This document shows positions 31,474-39,761 of a DNA stretch of 52,006 bases, piece after piece; the stretch's first letter is position 1, and each line of letters starts with the position of its first letter. A program made the translations under genes and the position numbers. Location of the stretch: positions 1 through 52,006 of the forward strand of contig CAIMZS010000655.1 of assembly GCA_903846015.1 (NCBI GenBank). The letters run 5' to 3'. This DNA comes from an uncultured Anaerolineae bacterium (GTDB lineage Bacteria > Chloroflexota > Anaerolineae > Anaerolineales > Villigracilaceae). The notes under the pieces were generated by a model, which saw only the letters and a list, made by a program, of their open reading frames with translations, made no database searches and was not told the origin of the DNA.

Positions 31474-33551
31474 TTTATTTTGGGTAGTATAGCGTAAACG
31501 CGCATACCTTCAGCGCTGGCAACTGCAAGGTAGCGTCCATCCAAACTGAACGAGAGTGCATCAATGGCGCTTTCGGCTGCCTGGAAGCTGGCGCTCTGGC
31601 CGCCATCTTGCGTCACGATAATGACGGCACCATCCTGTTGCCCAATGGCGAACAAGCCAGTGGTTGAAAGTGTAAATGGTCCTGGTTTGGCGGGCAGCGC
31701 TAGCCGAGTAATTTCTGTGGTATGCCGGGTCAGGGGGTCAATGACATTCAACACGGTCTGATTGTTACCCAATTCGTTTTGCATATAATAAATGGAGCCA
31801 TCAGCCGTCATCAAGATAGGTTTGTAAAGGAAATTATCCTTCTTTTGGTCAATTGTGTTACCGGTTTTTTTATCTACGATATTGATTGTGTAGGTGTTTT
31901 CTGCTTCCAGAGCGGTAAAAACGATTAAATTTCCATTTTCTGCAAATCCCTGTGGGCGTCCCTTTGCCGATTCTTGGGGTAATATTTTGCCCTTTGTATA
32001 CAGATCTGCGCTAAATCCGGTATTGATAAATGCCCATTCGCCATTACGATTAATGGCGGCAATGCGGTAAGTTCCTTCAACCTTGATAACTACTTCTCCA
32101 GCGCGATTCGTAAGGCTGGTATTCGAGTTTCCAAGTACCTCGGTAAGTACGGTGCCATCCTGTGCGAAGAGAACCTGGTTGGCATCTTTGAAGCAAGTGC
32201 TTTCGCCAGTTGGAAGTTTGAGCCAGCACGCAGAATGCGGGCTGTTTACCAGTAGCAGACCATCGCTGATGAATCTGAAGGCATTATATACCTGAGATCC
32301 CGCTTCCAACTCATTGGTGTTGGTTGGCAGTGGCAGGGGCGCCCCCCATAAGTATTCGAGAGCGTTGGGCGACTCGGTCGTGACTGTTTCCAGTCGCAAC
32401 TTTTCTCCAGTATCGATGTTCCATTGTCCAGTTTCCACCGTGGCAGTAGTATTGGAACCATCCCAACGAATTGCATACCCTTCCAGGGTGTTATTGTCAG
32501 CAAATGAGATTTGCCACTGACGCGTATCTGCGTTGCTGGGCGGTACGTTGATCTCACGTAGAATTTGTAATTTCTCGACTGTAAATATCCGCATTTTGGT
32601 TGGCAAGGCGATTGCGAGATATTTGCCATCTGATGAAAATGTATAGGGCGTATCCTCACGTGGCAGGAGCAGGTTGGCGCGCTGTTTCCAGGTGCTGATA
32701 TTGTAAAATAACATTTCCCTGCCACCATGAATAACAAAATTGGCCCCATCTGGCGTAAAAGTGATTCCATTCACTGCACGATCATAGCCCAAGACTTGCA
32801 GCCCGGTTTCCAGATCTATCACTCGCAGGGTGATAGATCCAGCCCGGAAGGCCAGATACTTTCCATCTGGAGATATGGCGATGCTGGCTTCGTTGGGGAT
32901 GCCGTGGTAACTTTTATCGATGGGTAGAGGGGGCAGTGCCAGGACAGCCTCTTCTCCCATGATATCGTATACTTGCGCTTCCCAATCACCCGCCTGGCGC
33001 GTGATCACTGCCACTCGGCTGCCATCACGATTGGTTGAAAGGCAGTTTTCACAGGCAAGTGCGGTTGTAAAAATGTTGCGCCATTGACCGAGCACTTTGC
33101 CCTTGCGGTTGTACATAAATAACCCACTGGACGTGCTTAGGAACAATGTCTGTCCATCCGCGCTGATGGTGGCATGGCGTGGATATGTTGCCAGTACACT
33201 AAAAACTGGTCTTAATTGCTGAAGGTTGTCCGGGCTGATCGGCGAAAAGCCCATGTCGATTAAAGGGGTGCCGAGCGCCACTGGATAAGGCGATTTTCGG
33301 GTTGGCACAGGTGTCCGGGATGGTGTTTCGGTTGGGGTGGCGCTTGGCAGGGGGCTGGGCGTCAAGGTTGCGGTTGCGCTTGGTGCAGGGCTGGCAGTTT
33401 CCATTCCAGGTGTCCCTGGCGCGGTGGCGCTGATGATGAAGTTCTGGTTGGCTGGCAGGGTAACAGCCAGATTGGCAGGAATAACAATTGGATTATTGCA
33501 TGCGCTGAGCAAGATGAAGGTCGATGCAATGAGTGCAGTAAGTTTTTTCAT
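31470..33551 (-). CDS. Beta-propeller lipoprotein (WD40/TolB-like)
   Basis: The 693-residue protein starts with a lipoprotein signal and lipobox LLSAC (Cys18). A Ser/Thr/Pro-rich stalk (about 40-90) leads to a long series of repeated propeller blades such as ATISADGQTLFLSTSSGLFMY, EASIAISPDGKYLAFRAG, YTFSSDGKYLAIALP and DALSFSLDGRYLAVASAEG. The repeats are of the WD40/quinoprotein type, expected to form one or two propellers outside the cell. No enzymatic motif is visible. A minus-strand -10 box lies about 35 bases upstream and AGAGG precedes the ATG. It is divergent from a Ser/Thr kinase. Confidence 0.88.
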   Translation of the reverse strand: MKKLTALIASTFILLSACNNPIVIPANLAVTLPANQNFIISATAPGTPGMETASPAPSATATLTPSPLPSATPTETPSRTPVPTRKSPYPVALGTPLIDMGFSPISPDNLQQLRPVFSVLATYPRHATISADGQTLFLSTSSGLFMYNRKGKVLGQWRNIFTTALACENCLSTNRDGSRVAVITRQAGDWEAQVYDIMGEEAVLALPPLPIDKSYHGIPNEASIAISPDGKYLAFRAGSITLRVIDLETGLQVLGYDRAVNGITFTPDGANFVIHGGREMLFYNISTWKQRANLLLPREDTPYTFSSDGKYLAIALPTKMRIFTVEKLQILREINVPPSNADTRQWQISFADNNTLEGYAIRWDGSNTTATVETGQWNIDTGEKLRLETVTTESPNALEYLWGAPLPLPTNTNELEAGSQVYNAFRFISDGLLLVNSPHSACWLKLPTGESTCFKDANQVLFAQDGTVLTEVLGNSNTSLTNRAGEVVIKVEGTYRIAAINRNGEWAFINTGFSADLYTKGKILPQESAKGRPQGFAENGNLIVFTALEAENTYTINIVDKKTGNTIDQKKDNFLYKPILMTADGSIYYMQNELGNNQTVLNVIDPLTRHTTEITRLALPAKPGPFTLSTTGLFAIGQQDGAVIIVTQDGGQSASFQAAESAIDALSFSLDGRYLAVASAEGMRVYAILPKIK

Positions 33552-33584
33552 GATTGCCTCTTTTTCTCGCCTGATACTGACTCT

Positions 33585-33614
33585 ATTTTACATGAATTGC
33601 TGCTTTGTATCCAA
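33585..33614 (-). promoter_or_regulatory. Candidate promoter of the propeller lipoprotein
   Basis: On the minus strand TTGGAT (33614-33609) and TAAAAT (33590-33585) are 18 bases apart. Transcription would start near 33577, about 26 bases before the ATG, leaving room for the AGAGG site. Confidence 0.4.
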
Positions 33615-33757
33615 TTACTGGATTGGCGGCTTTTGTAAATGGGCATATTTACTGAATTTGACTGTCGCTATAGAAAGTCGGTTTTGGTGTGTTCGCTATT
33701 CAGGTCAAATCCGAGTATCGGTAGTTTTTGGGGGGTAAATCCGCCATTTGGGAGTGT

Positions 33758-33763
33758 TATAAT
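33758..33763 (+). promoter_or_regulatory. -10 box 9 bases before the Ser/Thr kinase gene
   Basis: A perfect TATAAT ends 9 bases before the ATG at 33773. Transcription would begin within a few bases of the start codon, so the mRNA is probably leaderless or nearly so. Confidence 0.45.
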
Positions 33764-33772
33764 TTCATCACC

Positions 33773-34852
33773 ATGACCGAACCGACTTTGTTAAGTAATC
33801 GTTATCAATTGCTAGAGATGCTTGGCGCAGGAGGTATGGCGCAAGTGTTTCGTGCGCGCGACCTGATGCTCGAACGGTTTGTGGCGATTAAAATGCTGCG
33901 CCCGGATTTTTCTGCCAATACTGAGCTCCAGGTTCGCTTCCGGCAAGAAGCCAAAGCAGCCGCCAATCTTTCACATCCAAACATCGTTACGGTGCACGAT
34001 TTCGGCTTTGACCAGGGAAGTTTGTTTATCGTTATGGAGCATGTACCGGGCACCAATCTGAAAACGATGATCGACAACCTGGGAAAATTCAGCCCGGAAG
34101 ACACCTTACCATTGATTATTCAAGTCTGCGCTGGACTGGGTTATGCGCACCGCGCTGGCCTGGTTCATTGTGATGTAAAACCTCATAATATTCTTGTAAC
34201 TCCTGATCGGCGCGTAAAAGTGACGGATTTTGGCATTGCCCGTGCTATTGTGGGTATCAATCCAGAAGAACAAAATGATGTGGTATGGGGATCACCGCTT
34301 TATTTTTCGCCAGAACAGGCATCTGGCCAGGCACCCTCACCTGCTTCAGATGTTTATTCACTTGGCGTGGTAATGTACGAAATGCTGGCCGGCAGGCCGC
34401 CTTTTGTGGCCAAAACACCTGAAACGCTGGCCCGGCTTCACCGTGAGATGAAACCACAGTCCCCAAGCACTTTCAACCCCAAGATTACGCCAGAACTTGA
34501 ACAGATTCTTTTAAAGGTGTTGGCTAAGGAACCAGTTGCCCGATATCGAACCGCGGACCAATTGGGACGTGTATTGATGACGTTTGGGCAGCACAAACCT
34601 GCCGCACTCCCGGTTCAGGCCGCTCCCATGCGTAGTTCTTTGTCCGGCGCTCCTACAGTAACCATAAAATCTCCTGATATGCAACCCAGAGCCGCTTACC
34701 TTCAATCATTGCCAACAGAAGAACCTTACGAAGCCCCAGCCGAAATTGACTGGGTATCAGTAGGACTGGGTCTTCTGGCACTTGCCGCTGTAGGCGGTCT
34801 GGTGCCTTTGTGGCTGGCCATATTTTTTCGATGGAATAATGTCCTACCCTAA
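33773..34852 (+). CDS. PknB-type Ser/Thr protein kinase with C-terminal membrane helix
   Basis: The protein is about 359 residues. The kinase domain starts RYQLLEMLGAGGMAQVFRA (glycine loop), continues with the ATP-binding Lys in VAIKMLR, the catalytic loop GLVHCDVKPHNILV and the metal-binding VTDFGIARA, and ends near residue 275. The catalytic loop has Cys in place of the usual Arg (HCD), seen in many bacterial kinases. A Pro/Ala-rich segment and one membrane helix near the C-terminus (VGLGLLALAAVGGLVPLWL) follow; no PASTA domains are present, so it lacks a wall-binding sensor. The start at 33773 is taken from the kinase fold and the -10 box. rpe follows after one base. Confidence 0.93.
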   Translation: MTEPTLLSNRYQLLEMLGAGGMAQVFRARDLMLERFVAIKMLRPDFSANTELQVRFRQEAKAAANLSHPNIVTVHDFGFDQGSLFIVMEHVPGTNLKTMIDNLGKFSPEDTLPLIIQVCAGLGYAHRAGLVHCDVKPHNILVTPDRRVKVTDFGIARAIVGINPEEQNDVVWGSPLYFSPEQASGQAPSPASDVYSLGVVMYEMLAGRPPFVAKTPETLARLHREMKPQSPSTFNPKITPELEQILLKVLAKEPVARYRTADQLGRVLMTFGQHKPAALPVQAAPMRSSLSGAPTVTIKSPDMQPRAAYLQSLPTEEPYEAPAEIDWVSVGLGLLALAAVGGLVPLWLAIFFRWNNVLP

Positions 34853-34853
34853 A

Positions 34854-35522
34854 ATGAAATCTCTTGTGCTTGCACCTTCCATACTCTCGGCTGACTTTAC
34901 CCATTTAGGTCAAGATCTGGCTGATTGTGAGGCTGCAGGAGCCGATTGGATTCACGTTGATGTGATGGATGGGCATTTCGTTCCCAACATGACTTTGGGG
35001 CCCTTGGTGGTGGATGCCTGCCGGCGGGCTACCAAATTACCGCTGGATGTGCACCTGATGATCGAAAAACCAGAAAACATGCTCGAGGCATTTGCAAAGG
35101 CTGGTGCAGATCGTCTTACCGTTCATGTGGAAACATGCCCGCACCTGCACCGAACTATTCAACAAATACAGGCTTTAGGTGTGAAGGCTGGTGTAACCAT
35201 AAACCCGGCAACCCCGGCAATTATGGTGAAGGAAGTTCTTCCTTTTGTTGACCTTGTACTGGTGATGACCGTCAACCCTGGTTTTGGCGGGCAAAGCTTT
35301 ATCAGCGAAATGCTGCCGAAAATAGCTGAAATCCGTCAGGCTCTGAATTCCATTGGATCACAAGCCTGGTTGGAAGTTGACGGTGGCGTGGCAGATAAAA
35401 CGCTGCCTGCGCTGATCAAGGCAGGCGCGAATGCCTTCGTCGCCGGGAATGCAATCTTTAATCATTCGCATGGCATCAGGGCAGGGATCAAAACACTGCA
35501 GGATCTTTTGATCATCCCTTAA
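34854..35522 (+). CDS. rpe: Ribulose-phosphate 3-epimerase
   Basis: The 222-residue TIM-barrel enzyme interconverts ribulose-5-phosphate and xylulose-5-phosphate. It has all signature elements: LAPSILSADFTHLGQD, WIHVDVMDGHFVPNMTLGP with metal ligands His and Asp, PLDVHLMIEKPENM, and VMTVNPGFGGQSFI, then WLEVDGGVADKTLP. The start at 34854 (MKSLVLAPSILS) is the family's usual start and lies one base after the kinase stop; a start at 34839 would overlap the kinase. The rpe gene often follows such kinases in bacterial genomes. Confidence 0.96.
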   Translation: MKSLVLAPSILSADFTHLGQDLADCEAAGADWIHVDVMDGHFVPNMTLGPLVVDACRRATKLPLDVHLMIEKPENMLEAFAKAGADRLTVHVETCPHLHRTIQQIQALGVKAGVTINPATPAIMVKEVLPFVDLVLVMTVNPGFGGQSFISEMLPKIAEIRQALNSIGSQAWLEVDGGVADKTLPALIKAGANAFVAGNAIFNHSHGIRAGIKTLQDLLIIP

Positions 35523-35528
35523 ACAAAA

Positions 35529-35548
35529 ATCGCGGCTTGCGCCGCGAT
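35529..35548 (-). terminator. Rho-independent terminator of rpmB (possibly bidirectional with rpe)
   Basis: The 8-base stem ATCGCGGC/GCCGCGAT with a four-base loop is followed on the minus strand by a run of T (TTTTGTTT). On the plus strand the tail is weaker. It lies between the stops of rpe and rpmB. Confidence 0.8.
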
Positions 35549-35572
35549 CTTTGAATGATAAGGGATTGCAGT

Positions 35573-35755
35573 TTACGCTGTCTTGACCATCGTGCGGATG
35601 CACTTGGTGCAAAGCGTTTTCTGGGTTTTGGTGCCATTCTCATAAACGGTTACCTTTTGTAAGTTCGGTAAGAACTTGCGGTTAGTAGCCCGTAAAGAGA
35701 ATGAGCGATTGTGACCGAAGGTGGTCGTCTTGCCACAGTGAGCGCATTTAGCCAT
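35573..35755 (-). CDS. rpmB: 50S ribosomal protein L28
   Basis: The 60-residue protein has the Zn-ribbon form of L28: MAKCAHCGKTTTFGHNRSFS followed by the conserved RKFLPNLQKV and a C-terminal TLCTKCIRTM, giving two CxxC pairs. It is a structural component of the large ribosomal subunit. The start at 35755 has an AAAGGA site upstream; the codons beyond it do not match L28. It is divergent from the Asp23 gene, as in many Chloroflexota and Firmicutes. Confidence 0.96.
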   Translation of the reverse strand: MAKCAHCGKTTTFGHNRSFSLRATNRKFLPNLQKVTVYENGTKTQKTLCTKCIRTMVKTA

Positions 35756-35810
35756 AGTGAATTGTCCTTTCTTGCTATAATACCATTGAGCCGTTTGGTT
35801 CAGGCCCAAC

Positions 35811-35839
35811 ATTTTACCACAAAGCGTATCCTTCTACAA
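35811..35839 (-). promoter_or_regulatory. Candidate rpmB promoter
   Basis: On the minus strand TTGTAG (35839-35834) and TAAAAT (35816-35811) are separated by 17 bases, giving a start near 35804 and a leader of about 50 bases to the rpmB ATG. Confidence 0.55.
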
Positions 35840-35873
35840 GTCAAGTGTTAACACTCGCAAAGGATTAATAATC

Positions 35874-36230
35874 ATGGGACAGGATAAGACAACTCTGGGA
35901 AGTATTCACATTTCACCAACCGCTATTTCATCCATCAGTTACCACGCCACGCTTCAATCTTACGGTGTGGTTGGCCTGGCGCCGAAAAATCTGGCTGAAG
36001 GCATTGCTACAAGCATAACGCGCGAACCCACCCGAGGAGTTAATGTTCACTTTGACGGTGACAGACTCGATATTGATATTTACATCATCGTGGAGTTTGG
36101 AACACGTATTGCTTCTGTGGCGCAGAGCGTAGCCAACGCCGTACGTTACTCTGTTGAGAAAAACGTTGGACTCAAAGTTCACGATATCAATGTTCACGTG
36201 CAGGGATTGCGCGTGAGCAACAATGATTAA
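35874..36230 (+). CDS. Asp23/Gls24-family (YloU-like) protein
   Basis: The 118-residue protein matches the DUF322/Asp23 fold: IHISPTAISSISYHATLQSYGVVGLA, the GVNVHFDGDRLDIDIYIIVEFG strands, ASVAQSVANAVRYSVEKNVGLKVHDINVHVQGLR. Asp23-like proteins are small cytoplasmic or membrane-associated proteins tied to envelope homeostasis. It is next to the DAK/FakA-like gene, the same order (yloU-yloV) as in Bacillus, supporting the family call. An AAAGGA site precedes the ATG. Confidence 0.93.
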   Translation: MGQDKTTLGSIHISPTAISSISYHATLQSYGVVGLAPKNLAEGIATSITREPTRGVNVHFDGDRLDIDIYIIVEFGTRIASVAQSVANAVRYSVEKNVGLKVHDINVHVQGLRVSNND

Positions 36231-36324
36231 TGTAGAACAACATCCAGGCGCACAAACATATTAAATTTTTTGCGCTTTCTATACTCTCTAATCAATTATT
36301 GCCCGGGTGAGGAGATTTTTACGC

Positions 36325-37965
36325 ATGCGAAGCAAGTCTTTTGACGGTTTGGCGTTAAAACAACTGGTGGAGGCTGGTCTTACCTGGCTGCGCACCAATC
36401 ATCAAATTGTTAATGCCCTGAATGTCTTCCCTGTTCCAGATGGCGACACGGGAACAAATATGCTATTGACAATGACGTCTGCTTATAATGAAATTAGTAG
36501 TCTCGGACATCATAACGCCGGCCAAATGGCGGCGGCAGTGGCGCAAGGCGCTCTTATGGGTGCGCGTGGTAACTCGGGGGTGATTCTTTCTCAGCTGTGG
36601 CGTGGATTTTCCCGGGCTTTACACGGAAAAGATGTCATTGATGCCAGTTCTTTGGCGGCAGCCTTCGTCGAAGCACGCGATACGGCTTATAAAGGCGTGG
36701 TTCGACCGGTTGAAGGAACGATTTTGACTGTTTCGAAAGATATCGCAATAGAAGCGCTGCTCGCCATCAAGGATACTGATGATCCGGTGATAGTGCTGCG
36801 CAGATGTGTGGCTGCAGCCGATGTTTCAGTGCAAAATACACCTGAATTACTGCCAATCCTGAAGCAAGCCGGCGTGGTGGATTCGGGAGGAAAAGGATTG
36901 TTTTTCATTCTTGAAGGCATGCTCCGCTTTTTGGATGGCCAATCCCTTGAACTGCCGCTTATTTCTGTTCAGCCACTTTCAGCTATGAACCTGGAAAACG
37001 CGTTGGAAGATGTGGAAGAAGGACAGGATTGGGAAGTTGTTGTCGATTTTCGCCCTCATAATGGGTTTGAACTTCAAAGCTTCTATAACCGGTTGGAAGG
37101 CATGGGTACTTCTATTCAAGTGGGCGAGGGAGAGGGTATGTACCGAATGCATATCCATACCCCCTTAGAAAAAAGATATGAACCCATTGATTACATTTTG
37201 GGAATTGGCATAATAACCAAGGTGGCGATGGAAAATCTGCTGGCTCAGATGGATGATATCGAGAGTAAGGCTAGCCCTGCCAAGCTGGAGTTGACCAATA
37301 TCGAACCAGGGCAAATTGCCGTTGTAACCGTATCGCCCGGTACTGGGCTCTCTCGAATTTTTGCAAGTTTGGGCGTAGCCGCAATCGTAGAGGGTGGGCA
37401 AACAATGAACCCATCGACCAAGGATATTCTCGAATCATTTGAGAACTTGCCAACTGAAAGGATCATTATCCTACCCAATAACAAGAACATCGTACTTGCA
37501 GCTAATCAGGCCAGGGATGTGACCGTTAAGAAAGTACGGGTTGTGCCCAGCCGCAATGTTCCACAAGGCCTGGCGGCTATGTTGCATTTAAACCCTGATG
37601 CTGATCTGGATCAGGTAGCCGACAAAATGATTGCGGCCATGGAAAGTGTTGTGACTGGCGAAGTAACTATCGCGACACGTTCTGTGGAAATTGATGGTGT
37701 AACTGTCAAAGATGGGCAGGTGATAGCCTTGCTGAATGGCAAGTTAGCCGTAGCGTCTGACAGCCTGGAAGAGGCTTGCATCGAACTGCTTGAAAAAGCC
37801 CAGGCTGCCAATTTTGAATTAATTACCCTGTTTTATGGTGAAGAAATGAAACACGTCGAAGCCAACCGCATCGCCGATCTGATCCGCGGAAAATACCCTA
37901 ATCAGGAAATCGAAGTGCAGGAAGGCGGTCAGCCGCATTACCAGTTCATCTTCTCGATTGAATAA
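36325..37965 (+). CDS. DAK-domain fatty-acid kinase, FakA/YloV-like
   Basis: The 547-residue protein contains an N-terminal DhaL-type kinase domain (NVFPVPDGDTGTNMLLTMTSA, with the metal-binding Asp triad; GARGNSGVILSQLWRGFSRAL), a linker domain (VDSGGKGLFFILEGM) and a C-terminal domain ending with the DegV-like fold region (AVVTVSPGTGLSRIF, IILPNNKNIVLAANQA). FakA phosphorylates fatty acids held by a DegV/FakB partner. Two DegV-family genes lie directly downstream, which fits that complex. The start at 36325 is preceded by GAGGAG; the GTG at 36307 is not needed. Confidence 0.95.
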   Translation: MRSKSFDGLALKQLVEAGLTWLRTNHQIVNALNVFPVPDGDTGTNMLLTMTSAYNEISSLGHHNAGQMAAAVAQGALMGARGNSGVILSQLWRGFSRALHGKDVIDASSLAAAFVEARDTAYKGVVRPVEGTILTVSKDIAIEALLAIKDTDDPVIVLRRCVAAADVSVQNTPELLPILKQAGVVDSGGKGLFFILEGMLRFLDGQSLELPLISVQPLSAMNLENALEDVEEGQDWEVVVDFRPHNGFELQSFYNRLEGMGTSIQVGEGEGMYRMHIHTPLEKRYEPIDYILGIGIITKVAMENLLAQMDDIESKASPAKLELTNIEPGQIAVVTVSPGTGLSRIFASLGVAAIVEGGQTMNPSTKDILESFENLPTERIIILPNNKNIVLAANQARDVTVKKVRVVPSRNVPQGLAAMLHLNPDADLDQVADKMIAAMESVVTGEVTIATRSVEIDGVTVKDGQVIALLNGKLAVASDSLEEACIELLEKAQAANFELITLFYGEEMKHVEANRIADLIRGKYPNQEIEVQEGGQPHYQFIFSIE

Positions 37966-38022
37966 ATTACCTGTCCTAATGCCATTCCCCAGGCTTCTTT
38001 GGTGGGGTATTAAGTCTTTCTT

Positions 38023-38781
38023 ATGAGCCTGTGTATACTTACTAATAATTCTGCTCTTTTTTCATCCATCACTTCAGCCAGTTCTCACTTAATTCATACC
38101 GTGGAATTGAATGTTGATGGGGAATGCGTGCTCATTCCAAGTGTGGATGATTTCAGTCGCGCTTACAGCGAGCTTGAACATAGTTTTGGTTCCATACTTG
38201 TTCTGGTTGCCTCCGAAAATATTCTGCCTGGGGCTGATCTAGCTCGAATTGCAGCACAAATCCATGGTGGTTCAGCCAAAATTTCTGTGATGGACTCCCA
38301 ACAAATCGGTCCCGGACTCGCAATGCTGGTGCATATCGCCGCCCAACAAGCTGCCCATGGCCTGCCATTGCCAGCGGTGGAAGACCATCTTCGCGCCATC
38401 ATTCCGCATTTATTCACGTTATTGTGTCCCGATCATCTACCGTATTATCAGATAGGGAGAACTACACAGAAAACTGGTCCTGTAAGGGATCAAACCGATG
38501 CACAACAAGTATATTCCATCGAAGAAGGTCACCTGGTGCCCTATAAAAAGGTGCGCACACAACGGCATCTGATCGAAACCATGCAAGAATTCCTGGAAGA
38601 ATTCGAGAACCCTCAAGAGATCGCTTGCTTTCGTGGAAACGACAACAGTTTGCGTACCCGATCATTGTTGGAAACATCCGGAAATTTATTTCCCGGAATT
38701 GCCTTTAATGAGTGCGAACTCAATCCCTTGTTAAAAACATTGCTTGGCGCGCAATCACTGGGACTGACCGTATTGGAATAA
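38023..38781 (+). CDS. Divergent DegV-like protein
   Basis: This 252-residue protein sits between the fatty-acid kinase and a canonical DegV gene and shares the DegV layout: MSLCILTNNSALF in place of the typical T-D-S start, HTVELNVDGECVLIP, LVLVASENILPGADLARIAAQ matching the EKLTAIADIARKAA strand-helix, and SAKISVMDSQQIGPGLAMLVHIAAQ matching the VIESGSLSLGTGYQVLAAAE element. The fatty-acid binding motifs are weakly preserved. I read it as a paralogue or degenerate FakB with altered ligand or only a structural role. It follows the kinase by about 57 bases. Confidence 0.7.
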   Translation: MSLCILTNNSALFSSITSASSHLIHTVELNVDGECVLIPSVDDFSRAYSELEHSFGSILVLVASENILPGADLARIAAQIHGGSAKISVMDSQQIGPGLAMLVHIAAQQAAHGLPLPAVEDHLRAIIPHLFTLLCPDHLPYYQIGRTTQKTGPVRDQTDAQQVYSIEEGHLVPYKKVRTQRHLIETMQEFLEEFENPQEIACFRGNDNSLRTRSLLETSGNLFPGIAFNECELNPLLKTLLGAQSLGLTVLE

Positions 38782-38842
38782 CAGCGCAAATCTTTGGTAA
38801 AAACAGGCTTTCATACATGACCTTCTACAAAATTTAATCCTT

Positions 38843-39688
38843 ATGCGTATCGGACTTGTTACGGATTCTCCCAGTGATGTACCAGACGATTTGATTGACC
38901 GATACGAAATCGAGGTCGTGCCTGCTCTTATTGTTATGGAAGGCAGATCCTACCTTGATGGGATAGACATCACCCGGACAGAGTTTTATTCAAGGTTGCC
39001 AACCCTGCGCAGCTCGCCAACAACCGCCGCCCCTTCCTTGGAAGATTTCGCAAAGCGTTATCGTAAATTGTTTACAGCCGGCTGTGAAAACATTATTGGC
39101 ATATTTACCGCCGAAAAACTTACAGCCATTGCCGATATCGCCCGTAAAGCTGCCGATGAATTCAACGGAAAAATCAGTGTAATCGAATCTGGCTCTCTCT
39201 CTCTGGGTACTGGTTACCAGGTACTCGCAGCTGCTGAAGCTGTGGAAAAAGGATTGCTGCCTTCCGAAGCCCTTGCCGCAGTAAAATCGGTCCGCGAGCG
39301 TTTATTGGTTTATGCAGCTCTCGATACAATTGAATATTTGCGACGATCAGGGAGAGTGTCACAGGCAGTGGCTGCATTGGGCGGATTATTAAGCGTTAAA
39401 CCAGTGGTAGAGTTGCGTGAAGGAATCGTAAAACCTGTTGGCGCGCCCCGCACTACACGCCATTCTACTGAAAAACTTGCTGATCTGCTTAAAAACTTGG
39501 GACCATTGCAAAGCCTGAGCATTTTGCATACCAATACTGAAACCAGGGCAAAGGAATTTCTTGCAAAACTAAGCAGGGAAACGGACCAGATCCCCACGGA
39601 CATCCGCATTATTAATGTTACCACTGTGATCGGAACACATGTCGGCCCAAACGGGTTAGGGATTGTCGCAGTAAAGAAGATACTGTAA
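38843..39688 (+). CDS. DegV-family fatty-acid-binding protein (FakB-like)
   Basis: The 281-residue protein begins with the DegV signature MRIGLVTDSPSDVP, continues with SPTTAAPSLEDFAKRYRKL, GIFTAEKLTAIADIA, VIESGSLSLGTGYQVLAAAE and LDTIEYLRRSGRVSQAVAALGG, and ends with TTVIGTHVGPNGLGIVAVKK. These are the expected features of FakB, which carries a fatty acid for phosphorylation by FakA. Its position two genes after the FakA-like kinase supports a functional pair. Confidence 0.95.
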   Translation: MRIGLVTDSPSDVPDDLIDRYEIEVVPALIVMEGRSYLDGIDITRTEFYSRLPTLRSSPTTAAPSLEDFAKRYRKLFTAGCENIIGIFTAEKLTAIADIARKAADEFNGKISVIESGSLSLGTGYQVLAAAEAVEKGLLPSEALAAVKSVRERLLVYAALDTIEYLRRSGRVSQAVAALGGLLSVKPVVELREGIVKPVGAPRTTRHSTEKLADLLKNLGPLQSLSILHTNTETRAKEFLAKLSRETDQIPTDIRIINVTTVIGTHVGPNGLGIVAVKKIL

Positions 39689-39749
39689 GCTGGTTCAAAA
39701 TAAACCACAGTTTAGGTTTCACGTTTTATATTTTATGTTTCACATAGGG

Positions 39750-39755
39750 TAAAAT
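39750..39755 (+). promoter_or_regulatory. -10 box 6 bases before recG
   Basis: TAAAAT ends 6 bases before the recG ATG at 39762, with no ribosome binding site in between, indicating a leaderless-type start. Confidence 0.45.
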
Positions 39756-39761
39756 ACTTGC

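Noticed and set aside
31370-31474. N-terminal extension of the homocysteine methyltransferase by 34 codons
   Set aside because: The frame is open and looks coding, but has no ATG, GTG or TTG before the stop; the GTG at 31369 has a good AGGAG site and the family's normal start.
39712-39745. AT-rich near-repeat GTTTCA(C/T) elements before recG
   Set aside because: The two copies are short and AT-rich; nothing distinguishes them from chance.
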